Assembly: GCA_963575745.1 (NCBI GenBank)
Contig: CAUYUJ010000754.1
Coordinates: forward strand, 45,769-109,768
Origin: Prorocentrum cordatum
Lineage: Eukaryota > Sar > Dinophyceae > Prorocentrales > Prorocentraceae
DNA: 64,000 bases
Direction: 5' to 3'
The position numbers and the translations under genes are program-made. The notes under the pieces were generated by a model, which saw only the letters and a program-made list of their open reading frames with translations, was not told the DNA's origin and made no database searches. This document shows, one piece after another, positions 46,508 to 57,814 of this stretch (positions are counted from its first letter, which is position 1; every line of letters starts with the position of its first letter).

Positions 46508-46654
46508 CTCTCGCCCTCATTTCCAGAATCCAACCAACCCTCTAGGGCGCAGATGGTTTAGCGAGTCCGTTCTTCCACCCACCCCCTTCCCTGTCGGGGA
46601 AAGGATTACCGCACCCCCTACCCCCATTCCCTGGGTCGGGACGGGGGAAGGTCG

Positions 46655-46935
46655 CGTCGCGATAGAGCGTCCGAGATGGCCCAAGATGGCTCCAAGAGGG
46701 CCCCAGATGGCCCTAGGATGGCCAACAAGATAGCTCAGGAGCTTCGACGGGAGGCTGTAATTAAGGACCACCCCCATATTTGACTGACAGCCTCCAAAAG
46801 AGCCCCAAAAGGGCCCCTTCGGCCCCGAAACGGGTCCAAAGAGAGCCTCCCGAGGGCCCAAAGAGTGCCCAAAAAAATCCGAAGGTCTCCAAAGTGGTTC
46901 CGTGAGGACCCCAAGATGGCCCGAGTAAGCTGCCA
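46655..46935 (+). repeat. CAAGA/GGCC phased repeat block
   Basis: GGCCCAAGATGGCTCCAAGA, then AGGGCCCCAGATGGCC and so on, to about 46935, with a diverged core near 46745-46785. Confidence 0.7.
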
Positions 46936-46939
46936 AGAG

Positions 46940-47780
46940 GTTCCCATATCGGAAGATCGGTTGAAGCATTTCCTGGATCTGCTCAGGCAGATACTGAGCT
47001 TCCGTTTGCGACTGCCTCGCCTCTTTGTTCCACTACTTGCTCCTGAACGTCCCTGATCAAAGCGACTCGCATGGACAACATGTCTGAATGGCTGGTGTAG
47101 GAGAAGAAAAAACATCACATAAACTTGCGGAGGTCTTGGCGGATTCCTTGGATCGTCGCTGACCCCCTCCCTGGCGCGCGGAGCGCGTCAGGGGCGGCGC
47201 ATCTGGCGCCTCCAGGGGGGGGGCCCAGCGCCGACCCATAACTATGTTTGTGTTTATGCGGATTTGCCATATTCCAAATATGCGAAGCGTCGAGAATTCC
47301 CCTCCTCTCCCCTCCTTCGCCCTCCTTTTCTCCTGCGCTCGCCCATCCCCTCTCCATTTGTCCCTTCACCTCCTCTTCTCTGCTCCTCTTCCCTGCACCC
47401 TCTGCCCTGCCCTTCCCCTCGCCTCCTGCCCCTCCCCCCCCACGTGCCCCTGTTTCCCTCCAGCCCTCCCCCAGCGACCCCCCTCCCTCACCCAGACGTC
47501 GCCCACGCGCACCGCCCGCCCCTTGAGGGGGAACGAGCAGGGGGAAACGTCGACCCGGCACCGGCGACGCGTCGACGACAGCTCGGTGTCAGGTCCCCGA
47601 CGGCGGAGCCCCCAGGCTCCCGGGCAGGGCGGGGCACCCAGGCCCCCATCGGCGAGAGATGGGCCATCGGGGGTCGACGCCTCCCCCCCGGAGCCCATCC
47701 CCCCCACCCGCTCGTTGCCCCGGACCCCAGCCATTCTCAGGTGCGCCGAAGAGGGGAGCACGGAGAGGGGACGGGGGGTT
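46940..47780. other. Unique DNA, CCT-rich in part
   Basis: 47290-47500 is C/T-rich. Overlapping frames on both strands; none has a recognised domain. Confidence 0.4.
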
Positions 47781-47784
47781 GGCG

Positions 47785-48120
47785 CATCATCGTCCGAGGC
47801 ATGTGCGCGGACGAGGGGGGGCCAGGGCCAGGGGACGTGTCGAAAGAAGAAGGAGAAGAAGAGGAAGAAGAGGAGGAAGAGGAGGAAGAAGAAGAAGAAG
47901 AAGAAGAAGGGGAAGGGGAAGGGGAAGGGGAGGAAGAAGGGGACATGAGATCTGGGAGGTTTCACGGCGACGGCCATGCTATCCAAACATCCCTGAACTG
48001 AGCCCCCCTCGGCAGTTGATGGCTTTCGGACATGACTCGGGCATCCGGCCGCCGTCCGGGACGAGTCGGGCACCCCAGGAAAGCTCTCGACGAGGCGCAG
48101 CTGCTGGGCAGCATCCCGCG
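47785..48120 (-). pseudogene. Joined QLRLVE and LDSMAV modules split by a CTT expansion
   Basis: Minus strand: QLRLVESFPGVPDSSRTAAG, then HVRKPSTAEGGSVQG, LDSMAVAVKPPRSHVP, a Phe/Leu run encoded by the GAA/GGA tract (47848-47935 on the plus strand), then FFRHVPWPWPPLVRAHAS. The only copy in the window where both module halves are joined, showing that they belong to one ancestral coding unit. The microsatellite lies at the point where the 23-kb copy has a few residues (PPV). Function unknown. Confidence 0.5.
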
Positions 48121-48180
48121 GCGAGAAAACACCCAAGAGTCAACGAAAGCTTCATCCCCCCTCTTCGATGCCCCACGCAC

Positions 48181-48302
48181 TCCCCCGCCCCGGTGCGGTC
48201 GGAAGCTGCCGACTTGCACCGGTCGACGCCGCACGCGTCGCCCTGGCTCGCCGCGGGCTGGAAGGGCGCCATCACGTCCATCGGGCTCGGCGGGTCTGGA
48301 TC
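48181..48302 (-). CDS. Candidate exon, function unknown
   Basis: Minus strand: CCTCCCGCCCGAG followed by GATCCAGACCCGCCG. The frame reads DPDPPSPMDVMAPFQPAASQ, then GDACGVDRCKSAASDRTGAG, with GC-rich third positions and two Cys residues. GTGCGTGG offers a donor at 48180. It lies 61 bases from the QLRLVE module on the same strand and could be part of the same unit. Confidence 0.35.
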
Positions 48303-48560
48303 CTCGGGCGGGAGGTTGTCTTCGGACCCCGACGTAGTTCCTCGCGCCGCGAAAGATCGCGACGGGAGGTATCTGATAATTTTCGGCCTTCAGGTGCCCT
48401 CACCGGGCCCCGGGAGGAGAGCGTTTCTTTACGTTCGGCGATGACGGGCGTCATGGGGGGGGGGGGCGGAGGGGGTATGACGTAACGCCCCCCCCCGCCG
48501 TGTGGCTCCGGCACCACAGCCGCGCCCGCGCGCACGACGCGACGAGCGACGAGCGACGAG

Positions 48561-48591
<31 letters not shown>

Positions 48592-48611
48592 AGCAACATG
48601 TAGGTGGCGAT

Positions 48612-48915
48612 ATGCTCAACTGCGCCTTTGTACACATCGCTCGCGTGCACCACAACGCGCGCGAACACCACAACACCTGCGTACACCGCAAGAACCGTGT
48701 GCAACGCAGCGCCTGTGTACACCACAGTGCTTGCATACACTACAGCGCCGGTGTACATGTGTACACCGCAGAAACCATGTGCAACAGAATGCCTGTGTAC
48801 ACCACAATGCTTGAATTCACCGCAGCGCCTGTGCACGCCACAGCGCCTGTCTACACCACAGCATCCACGTTCAACGCAACGCGACTGTACACCACAGTGC
48901 CTGCGTGCAGGACAG
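48612..48915 (-). repeat. 18-bp tandem array, left arm of copy C
   Basis: About 17 units, reverse complement orientation, led by AACATGTAGGTGGCGATA. Confidence 0.85.
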
Positions 48916-48949
48916 TCCTGATAATCGAATGCGACGTTTTTCCCTCTTG

Positions 48950-49095
48950 CCTCCTCCTCCACCTCCACCTCCACCTCCACCTCCTCCTCCTCCTCCTCCT
49001 CATCCTCTTCCTCCTTCTGATCCTCCTCCTCCTCCTCCTCCGCCTCCTCCTCCGCCTCCTCCTCCTCCTCCGCCTCCTCCTCCTCCTCCTCCTTA
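48950..49095. repeat. CCT microsatellite in the copy C spacer
   Basis: CCT with CCA and CCG triplets. The equivalent spacer positions in copies A (9380-9440) and B (23750-23860) also hold CCT/CTT-rich DNA. Confidence 0.93.
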
Positions 49096-49377
49096 CCCCG
49101 TGTCGTGCGGGGTGGCGCTACAGCGCGCGTTCTCATTTCAGCGCGCAGTGCACCGCATAATGGTCTATTGATTCGGTCCACTTGGTTCTCGCACGGCCAA
49201 TTGAGCTGGAGCCCCCTGGACGCAGATGGGATAAGTTAGGGTGATGCGGGCGGACTCGGGAGAACTCGTAGATTCCAGCGGCGCTCCTTTGTCCATAAGG
49301 ATTATTTCATATTGTTTTTGTGGAATCCACAAGCGTTCCATTTTGTCATCAGGATTCCTCCCAACATTCGATATGCA

Positions 49378-49685
49378 AGTGCGGCGCTGTGTTGCACACG
49401 GTTGCTGTGGTGCACACAGGCGCCGTGGTGTACACAGGCACTGCAATGCACGCAGGCATGATGGTGTACACTGGTGCTGTGTTGCACACGGCTGATGTGG
49501 TGTACGCAGGCGCTGCGGTGTACACAACCACTGTTGTGCCCGCGAGCACGGTGGCACAAACTGACGCTGTGTTGCACGCGGCTGCCGTGGTGTACGTAGG
49601 CGGTGTGGTGTACACAGGCGCTGTGGTGCACGCAAGCAATGTGGTGTACACAGGCGTTGTGGTGCAGACCGCCACCTACATGCTG
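49378..49685 (+). repeat. 18-bp tandem array, right arm of copy C
   Basis: About 17 units of GGTGTACACAGGCGCTGT and variants, ending in CCTACATGCTGG. Confidence 0.85.
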
Positions 49686-49852
49686 GTGCTACCCGTCCCC
49701 GGTCATTCCTAGGCATTCCCAGACGCCGCCGGCGCGAAACATGATGTCATCGATCCCCTCCACACCCCCTCAGATGATTGCCGTGATCGGCCCGGAACAA
49801 ATAACAGGATCCAGCCGCGTCCGCGCGCACGACGACGATGAGCGACGAGCCA

Positions 49853-49859
<7 letters not shown>

Positions 49860-49935
<76 letters not shown>
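49860..49935. repeat. Pure ACG microsatellite in copy C
   Basis: About 25 uninterrupted ACG triplets, the longest ACG tract among the three copies, followed by ACACCTACGCGGA-type units. Confidence 0.95.
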
Positions 49936-50214
49936 TGCGGACAAGACTCCTATGCGGATTCCTGCGCGGACACCTACGCGGATCCCAGCGCGCACGGCGG
50001 TAGTGCCCGGAGCGCGCTGGAGGGGGGGCGTTACGTCATAGGGGAGGGGGGAGCGGGGGCCGTGACGCCCGCCATGCCCCAAACAATAAAGAACTGGTCT
50101 CGAGGCAGTTAACAAAACAACTCAACAAAATTACCCTGGCGAAGGACCCAACCATCTGCAGTTGTAAGTACCGCAGTTGTGAGAGTCGTTATCGGCGGAG
50201 CCACCCTCGGAGCC

Positions 50215-50875
50215 ACGGAACGTGTGAGGCGTACCGAATCGGGCTAGGGTACGCCATGCGGACTGTGCCGCTGGGGCCTGCGGTGGAGCTCCCTCTGGGG
50301 CCATGAAACGTGTGAGGGGTATACCAACCTCCCTATGGGGCCACAAACGTGTGAGGGGTGTGCCAGATAGGGTACGGGTGCGCCATGCGGACTGTGCCAC
50401 TGAAAATTTTGGCGGGACTCCCTATGGGGTCTCCAAGAGTAAGAGAGGTGTGCCGAATCGGGTGCGGATACGCCTTGCGGACTGTGCCGTTGGGGCCTTC
50501 GGTAGAGCTCACTACGGGGCCGCAAAGCGTGTGATGGGTGAACTAAATCGGGTGCGGGTGCGCCAGCCGGACTGTGCCGCTGGAGCCCTTCGGTGAAGCT
50601 CCCCTTGGGGCCACGAAACGTGTGACTGGAGTGCCGAATCGGATGCGGGTATACCATGCGGACTGTGCCACTGGGGCCTTCGGTGCCGAATCGGGTGCGG
50701 GTACGCCATGCGGACTGTGCCACTGGTGCCTTCGGTGAAGCTCCCCTTGGGGCCACGAAGCGTGCAAGGGGTGTGCCGAATCGGATGCAGGTACGCCTTA
50801 CGGACTGTGCCACTGGGGCCTTCGGTGGAGCTCTCCTCGGGGCCACGAAAGGTGTGGGGGGGGTGCCGAAATTGA
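50215..50875 (+). repeat. 90-bp tandem repeat, forward array
   Basis: GTGCCGAATCGGGTGCGG and variants recur at about 50231, 50360, 50450, 50540, 50631, 50683 and 50773, mostly 90 bases apart. Each unit has GCGGACTGTGCCACTGGGGC, TTCGGTGAAGCTCCC and GGGGCCACGAAACGTGTGA. As 90 is a multiple of three, both strands stay open with a 30-residue repeat. Coding cannot be excluded, but an inverted copy of the family at 52.3-54.2 kb makes a non-coding repeat likelier. Confidence 0.85.
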
Positions 50876-50879
50876 CACG

Positions 50880-51905
50880 CGGGGGGCAGGGGCAGGGGCA
50901 GGGATGCGGGAGAAAGGAGGGGGAGGAGGAAAAGGAGGAGGAGGGGGAGGACAAGGAATAGGAGGAGGAGGAGGAGGACGACGAGGAGGAGGACGCGGGA
51001 GGAAGGAGGAAGCAGGATGGAGGAAGGAGGAAGGCAGGGCGCTCTCTTGGAAACGAGGACCCAACACCACAGGATGGTCGGGGAAAAGCGCGCTCGGGGT
51101 GATACGCAGCCTAAACGGGTCGGTCGCGCAAGCAAGACGGCCATTCAGGCACCCCTCGGCCCCAGGCCCACGCTCGCAGCTGCGCCGCCACCAGAGCCGA
51201 CCCAATAGGATCACGGCGTGAGGCGGCGCGCATACGCGAAGACGAGCTAGAAGTAAAGGGACCTCGACGATGCAAATAAATTAGGCGAGGCGCAGCTAAT
51301 GCACCTCAAGGCTGCCAGTCTGGAGCCTCCGAGTACCAGATATGGAAAGGTGTCAGCGCTGACCAAACGAATGGTGGGAATGCTCAAACCTATACATACG
51401 CGACCCCGATTGCTATGTAGAGGGGCCGGGCACTCGTCGAGCAAAAAAAACCCCTTGCCTGTCGACATGCCCCCGCATACAAGACAAATCACCACGCCCC
51501 CAGTGACAACAAATAGCTCGTGCCAGCACTAGAAAAAACAGCACCTCGCACGGCCAGCGGCAAAGCAGGACGAACCCCAGGAAACGTAGAGCCACCACAG
51601 ACCCCCCTGCGAGCCTTACGCTGTGATTCACCCGAGGCGGGGCCACGCACAAACTCGGCAAGTGAGCAGATAGCACCATCGAGACAGTACTGAGTGCTGC
51701 TCGCGAAACCGTCGGAACTCTGACGATTTGAATATATGGGGGGGTCTAAGTCTCGAAACCCCACCTGGCCTCGCTCCTCTGGCGTAGCCTCCTTTCCCAG
51801 GCCTCCGGCATTTGCGCACGCACAGTACTGACGGAAGCAGCGGCCCCTCCCCCCCACCCCCCCTCCTCCTCCTCCTTTTCCTCTTCCTCCTCCTTCCCTC
51901 CTACA
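50880..51905. other. Unique DNA, G-rich at first
   Basis: 50880-51040 is GGA-rich. 51040-51905 shows no supported gene. Confidence 0.45.
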
Positions 51906-51910
51906 TCGTC

Positions 51911-52165
<255 letters not shown>

Positions 52166-52329
52166 GCCTCAATTCCCAATCCTCATCATCCTCACCGTTC
52201 GCCGTCGTCGCCGGTCATGACCGCCATCGTGCGCTTCCGGCAGCAACGGAAGCGTCCCAGATCGGCGGCACTGGCCGGAGGCCACTACAATAGCTGCATG
52301 TGCGGCACCAAATTGAAGCTTCATAGCGT

Positions 52330-52760
52330 CGCTCCGTTCACTTCGGCACACCTCCCACACAGGTCGTGACCCGCAAGGAGTTCCACGGACGGCCTCGGAG
52401 ACAAAGTTCGCATCCCGCCCTCCCGTCAATTTCGGCACATTTCTCAAACGGATCGTGGCCCACAGGAATCTCCACCTACGGTCGCAAAGGCAAGGTTCAC
52501 ACTGCGCCCCCCAGGCCAATGCGGCATACCCCATCACGCGGATCGAACGATGTCCTAGAAGGAGCTCCACCGAATGCACCAATTGGCAGTTTCGCATGGC
52601 GTCCCCCGCCGATTTCGAAACATGCCTCGCACGGGTCGTGCCCAGAGAAGGCCCACCTGTGGCCTCAAGGGGCGCGTTCGCGCGGGGGCATCCGCGCACC
52701 TTTCACGCGCATCGCGCCCTGCAAAGAGTTATGGACTGCGGCACGCACCCGTGCACGCGC
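52330..52760 (-). repeat. 90-bp repeat family, inverted array 1
   Basis: Units begin near 52340, 52430, 52520, 52613 and 52690 (TTCGGCACA, then CTCACACGGATCGTGGCCC, then AGCTCCACC). They match the reverse complement of the 50215-50875 unit with strong divergence. Confidence 0.7.
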
Positions 52761-52924
52761 GCTCCGAAGCAGCCACCTTTCGGCATTGTCCCGCGGCGCG
52801 CAGTGTATGGAGAGAGGCCCGCACCATGCGCTACACATGGCTGCATACGGATGGGTCCGTCGCCAAACAAATTGTTTGGTCATGTATGGCTTTCAGCCCA
52901 TACCGCTAATTACTGTGCCTGAGT

Positions 52925-53420
52925 TCTGGGCTGGAGGACCCTTGGGTAGCTGTCATTGGGGGTCTCTTGGCATGCTTAGCGGGCGCCTCGTGAAGCGAGT
53001 GTTGAAGTTTCTTGTGGCCTCGCGTGGGCCATGTGGGGGCTCTTTTGTGACCTTTTGGGGCCTCTTGAGTGCCTGCTGCGGCCTCAGGGGTCCAGTCGTG
53101 GCGGAGGGCTCGAAATGTCAGTTGGGGTTATCTTGGGCCCTCTTGGGCCGTCTCGGGCGCCTCTTGGACCGTTTTTGCGTTCTCTTGGGCCGTCTTGGGG
53201 CTTTCTTCGAGGCCTCTTGGGGCGTCTTGAGGCGATGAGTGGGGCCTCTTGGAACGTCTTGGGCGCTGTTGAAACCGCGAGAGCGAATATGGGGATGAAA
53301 GCATGATTGTCTCCTGGGGCCCTCTCGAGGCGCATGTGGGAGCATTCGACGTTTTCGGGGCCTCTTGAGCCGTCTTAAAACAATGTTCGGGCGCTTTCGG
53401 CACTGTCAGGCCGCTCAGGT
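52925..53420 (-). repeat. GGCCTCTTGGG phased block (inverted CAAGA/GGCC)
   Basis: GGGCCCTCTTGGGCCGTCTC, then GGGCGCCTCTTGGACCG and so on, on a 10-11-base rhythm, with cores at 53100-53125 (GAGGGCTCGAAATGTCAG) and 53265-53310. GAGGGCTCGAAATG recurs at about 55118. Confidence 0.75.
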
Positions 53421-53870
53421 CGTAAACTGGGTGGAGGCCCAGGAGGCCCCGGAAACGGGTCAAACATGTTGTGGGGGAAATCCAGGAAGGCGTCCTGGCC
53501 CAGAACCCCGACCCCTGGTATCCCAGCATATATGCAAGGCGTCTGGCTCCCTCACCGAACCCTGGCGTCCCTGTCTGCCCCGCACCCTGCATTCTCCCTC
53601 ATTCCGATGCGAGCCGGGGGCAGACTTTGAAATAACTCCAGGATTCTGAAGAACCTGTGTTTCCTCCTTCCTCCTGTTATCCTCCTCTTTCCTCCTCCTC
53701 ATCACTACTAACATTCACTGGGTGGTGCGATTCGGTCACAGTTCCACTGAAGTAATGACCCTCGCATGGTTTGAACTGGAAGTAAAAAGGTACCGGTCAC
53801 GCGGATTGAGCCGAAACCTGCGGCCCCAGCGGAAGGCAAGGTTCACCCCCCCAACCACTTTCTGCACGGC
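53421..53870. other. Unique sequence without a recognisable gene
   Basis: Mixed DNA, no supported coding frame. Confidence 0.45.
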
Positions 53871-54155
53871 CCTCACGGATCATGCCCCCCGTGACCCATA
53901 TCCCCATATCGGCACACCCTTCAAACGGATCGTGCCCCAGAAGGATGGATGTAGTTTCACGCGCGGCCCAGGTGGGAGGAGTCGCACCCGCATAACTTCA
54001 CGTCCCCCTGTGTATGCTGACTGTCTCCTCACACGGATCGTACCCCACTGGGAGCTCCACCGACAGCCCCAAAGCCAAGGTTGCATTCCCGCCGCACCGC
54101 CATGTCGGCACACCCCATACCTGGATCGCGAGGTCGGGGCGTCTTGGGTGCTTTT
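53871..54155 (-). repeat. 90-bp repeat family, inverted array 2
   Basis: ATCGGCACACCCTTCAAACG (53918), then CTCACACGGATCGTACCCC (54030) with GGGAGCTCCACCGACAGCC, and TCGGCACACCCCATACC (54112). Same orientation as array 1, about three units. Confidence 0.65.
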
Positions 54156-54214
54156 CGGAGAGAGGGCTGCGGCGGCGATGGGTCCTGATTGCCCATCTCC
54201 ATCCTTGCCCGTCT

Positions 54215-54650
54215 CCCTTTAATCCTCCTCCTCCTCCTCGTCCTCCTCCTCCTCCTCCACCTCCTCCTCTTCCTCCACCTCCTCCTCCTCCTCATCCTAC
54301 TTATCCCACTCGTTATGGTCCTCCTTCTCCTCCGCCCCCTCCTCCTCTTCCCCCGTCCCCCTCTGTCATCTGCCTCCGAACAACTTGAGATTTTCCAGCG
54401 CCAGGCTTCTCCCCGTGGTGACGACGACGACAAGCCTTATGGTCCTCCCACTCCTCCGCCTCCTCCTCCTCCTCCCCCTCCTCTTCCCCCGTCCCCCTCT
54501 GCCCCCTGCCTCCGAGCAACTTGAAGTTCTCCAGTGTCAGGCTTCCCCCCGTGGGGACGACAACGACAAGGGCGACGACGACGATGACAAGGGGGAGGAC
54601 GAGGACGAGGACGACGATGATGACAAGGGGGAAGATGTATAGTTCCATGT
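54215..54650. repeat. CCT-rich 124-bp tandem duplication and GAC repeats
   Basis: TTATGGTCCTCC at 54313 recurs at 54437. Both copies continue with CCCCCGTCCCCCTCTG, CTGCCTCCGA and CCAGGCTTC or TCAGGCTTC. GAC/GACAAG triplets follow to 54635. Confidence 0.8.
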
Positions 54651-54654
54651 TAGG

Positions 54655-55520
54655 GTTATCTTGTGGAATAATGTTGCGTGTTTGGAGCCTTTGGGTACCA
54701 TCCTGGTTTTCTGGGGCCTTCTTCGGTTTTTCTTGGGCCGTCCAGGAAAATGACGCTGGAAAGCTCGGGACTGTCATGACTATCGCGAGGTGAGCGCGTG
54801 CGAACTTTAAGCCGTGGTGTTTCGCTCCTGGGGATTGTCTCTTGGGACCCTCGTGTGGCTCGCTTGGGGATGGCTTCGGGCCAACTGGAAAGGCTGGGCA
54901 AAGAAAATACTGTCCCCGTGCCTGGGTTGTGAGTCAGAGGCCTGGTAGGTGCGTGTTCGGTTCTCTTGGGAAGTCACTTTGATGAGCATTTTGAATACAG
55001 TGGGCCTCCGAGGGACCGTTTGGGGGCCTCTTGGAGGTTATTTGGGGCGTCCTGGAGGCATCATGGGGGCTTTTGGGGGGCCTGCTGGCGGTCTTGGAGA
55101 CCCCCTTGGGGCGGAGGGCTCGAAATGTGAGTTCGAATCCTCCTTTCTGGGCCCCTTTAAATGCCCCGTCGGAACTCTCTTGGGCCGTCTTGGCCGCCTT
55201 GTGGGCCGTTTTCGGCCCCTCTTGGGCAGCTTTGATGACTCATTGGCGACCTATGTGGACGTCATGGGGCAATATTGAGGGAGCATTGGGCCGTCTTGGA
55301 CGCTGTGAAAACCAAAATGGTGAATGAATGTGTGAAACATGTACGTTTTCAGCAGGGAATGCACGATTTGGGTTTCTTCGGGCCCTCCTGGGGGGCGTCT
55401 CGAAGCTCCCTCGGGGCGTCTTGGAGACCTCTGGAGCCGTTGGGGGGTTATCTTGAGCGGTCCCGGGGCGCCTTTGGGGGCCTCGTGGGTGCCCTTGGCA
55501 GCAGTCTGGAAGCCATCGTG
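54655..55520 (-). repeat. GGCCTCTTGGG block (inverted CAAGA/GGCC)
   Basis: GGGGCCTCTTGGAGG, GGGCCGTCTTGGCC and similar units, cores at about 55115-55150 and 55300-55370. Diverged at both ends. Confidence 0.7.
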
Positions 55521-55945
55521 GAGCGCCCCAAGGGCTGTTTTGAGCGGCTGGGGAGCGGCCCGGGAGTTCCCAGGGGGGGGCCCAGATTGGGGGTACGAGG
55601 ACGTGGTTTCTTGGCCCCACTGTCCTTCCCCAGGTAGATGTATATCGGGGGTGAAGGGGTGAGATCGAAGTGGAACGAAGAGCCCCCCTACCGGGAAATC
55701 GGTCGCGGTTTCGTGTTCGTGCGTGCCGCGCGTGCGGGCGAGGCGAAGCTGCGTGGGCAGGCGAGAAGAAACTCTCCTCCGGCTGAAGCGCGGCTGGACC
55801 AAATGATTCCTCTCCGGGGGCCGGTGCCGCGCGGTGTCCCGCCGGTGTCCCGCCTCCGGCAGAGGCGCGGCCGGACCAAATGTTTCCTTTCTGGGGGCCG
55901 GTGCCGCGCGGTGCCCCGCCAGTGTCCCGCCGGTGTCCCGTCGGT
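55521..55945. other. Unique DNA with a 78-bp duplication
   Basis: TGGACCAAATGATTCC (55795) recurs as CGGACCAAATGTTTCC (55873), each followed by GGGGGCCGGTGCCGCGCGGT and GTCCCGCCGGTGTCCCG. The duplication runs into the ATG array. Confidence 0.65.
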
Positions 55946-55947
55946 GT

Positions 55948-56095
55948 CCCGATGATGGTGATATTGATGATGACGATGATGATGATGATGATGATGATGT
56001 CGATGATGTTGATGATGACGATGATGATGATGATGATGATGATGGTGGTGATGGTGGTGATGATGGCAGTGTCCTGGCAACGATGATGATGATGG

Positions 56096-56133
<38 letters not shown>

Positions 56134-56885
56134 TTGGCGATGTTGATGATGATGATGATGATGGTGAGAGGGATGGACATGGTGGTGATGATGGTGTCCC
56201 GATGATGATGATGATGATGTTGATGATGCTGATGTAAATGATGATGATGGTGTCCCGATGATGATGATGATGATGTTGATGACCCTGATGATGTTGATGA
56301 TGAAGAGATGATGAGATGAAGATGATGATGATGACGACGCTGCTGATGATGATGATGTCAGTGATGATGATGGCGTCCCGACGATGATGGTGATGCTGGG
56401 ATTGATGATGATGCTGTCGATGAAGATGATGGTGATGATGATGGTGTCCCGATGATGTCGATGAGGTTGATGATGGTGATGACGATGACGGTGTCCCGAT
56501 GATGATGATTTCGATGACGAGGATGAGGTGCTGATGATGAGTTTGATGCTGGTGGCCCGATGGTGGTGATGATGATGTTGGTGATGATGGCTTCCCGATG
56601 ATGGTGATGATGGCGATGATGATGATGGTGTCCCAATGATGATGATGTGGATGATGATGTTGATGATGAGGATGGTGTCCCAATGATGACGTTGATGGTG
56701 TCGCTCATGATGGTGATGATAATATGATGGTGCTGGCGATGTTCCGATGCTGATGATGATGGTGCCCCGATGATGGTGATGTTGATGATGATGGTGGTGA
56801 TGATGGTGTCCCGATGATGAGGGTGATGATGGTGATGATGATGGTGATGGTGATGGTGATGAGGTGATGATGATGATGGTGTCCC

Positions 56886-56916
<31 letters not shown>

Positions 56917-56945
56917 TTGATGACGTTGACGACGACGACGTTTTC
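55948..56945. repeat. ATG microsatellite with GTGTCCCGATGATG punctuation
   Basis: About 1 kb of GAT/ATG triplets broken every 40-70 bases by GGTGTCCCGATGATG, also found singly in the preceding 78-bp duplication. The regular break suggests expansion of a longer compound unit. Confidence 0.93.
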
Positions 56946-57486
56946 CCCCGCGAGACCGGTGGCGGCGGACAATGACAACGCAATGAAGTCCATAAAGGAA
57001 GGAAAATATAGTCCTGCGTGCGAGTCCCATACGATGGGATAGAACAAGATCACGATCAGCAGTTAAGCCAGCGACCTCTGTCACAAGTCTCCCATGGCCC
57101 CTAGGCCAAGAGACGCAAGACGCACACGGCGCAAAAGAGAGGGCGCCTTGCTGCACTTCAACGGAAACCTGCATTTGGCAGGTCACACGGCAAAGACAGG
57201 CGGAGAGCACGGCAGTGCACACCCTGGCTTGCACAAGATGGACGGAGATCCACGCCGCCCGCGCAAGAACATGGGACCCTCGCTAATCCACAGACGAATT
57301 CAGAGAAAAGCAAACAGAGAGAGGCTTTCGGGGAACCTCAGGTCGAAGCCGCACCCCGCCCGCAAGCTGGCGGCGCGCGACAGCAGCGGCGCAGAGAGAG
57401 ACAGAGAGGCAGACAAGCAAGGGAAAGAGAGAGAGATAGAGAAAAATAGAGAGAGAGAGAGAGAGAGAGAGCAAACACAGAGACAG
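56946..57486. other. Unique DNA ending in GA repeats
   Basis: GA repeats occupy 57420-57472. No supported gene. Confidence 0.5.
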
Positions 57487-57572
57487 CCGATCGTCTAGCA
57501 TTCTCGATGCGTCTGCAAGGTGATATTGCAGCATCTTCCGAACCTCCGCAGCACTCGCCGTGCCTATCCGCG
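57487..57572 (-). pseudogene. Second 5' fragment of LINE1 ORF1
   Basis: The minus-strand frame reads ASAAEVRKMLQYHLADAS, then RMLDDRLS. It matches the ORF1 start of LINE1 (ASAAEIQNMLQYHL, SRMLDDRLN at 62163-62085), with a 12-bp deletion and some substitutions. It breaks off into CT repeats. It lies 243 bases beyond the 3' part of LINE1 in the same orientation. Confidence 0.8.
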
Positions 57573-57814
57573 AGACCAAGCTTCCTGAATCTTAGGGTGC
57601 CTTGTACAGCGAGCGCGAATACGAGCTTTAAAAAAGTCTTTCGCAGGGGAGACCAGAGCCCCCCCTCGCACACGCTCGGACAGAGAGGAGACCATCCAGG
57701 AGTGAGACACACAGCAGTTTCAAACTCGGGAGCGGCGGGGGGCAATAAAAGCTCTACAACGGAACCAGGACTCTTCGCTAAAAGAAGGAAGGAGGCAGGG
57801 AGCGAGGTCTAAAC

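Larger units (their letters stand above)
48419..50101. mobile_element. Foldback-type element, copy C
   Basis: The most complete copy without the 272-bp insert. The left end (GCGTTTCTTTACGTTC, ATGACGGGCGTCATGG, G run, TATGACGTAACG) and right end (GTTACGTCATAGG, GTGACGCCCGCCAT, AAACAATAAAGAAC) are inverted. It contains two inverted 18-bp arrays, a CCT-rich spacer part, and a 70-bp pure ACG tract before the right end. Spacer blocks such as GATGCGGGCGGACTCGGGAG and GTGGAATCCACAAGCG are shared with copy A. No transposase. Confidence 0.75.

Noticed and set aside
48140-48186. A signal-peptide-like start (MKLSLTLGCFLAAG) on the minus strand near 48.15 kb
   Set aside because: It lies in a different frame context between two candidate modules, with no coding continuation beyond about 60 codons and no conserved copy.
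51270-51320. Further copy of the QLRLAE module on the minus strand near 51.29 kb
   Set aside because: Only AGCTGCGCCTCGCC matches, a stop follows at once, and downstream residues do not align.
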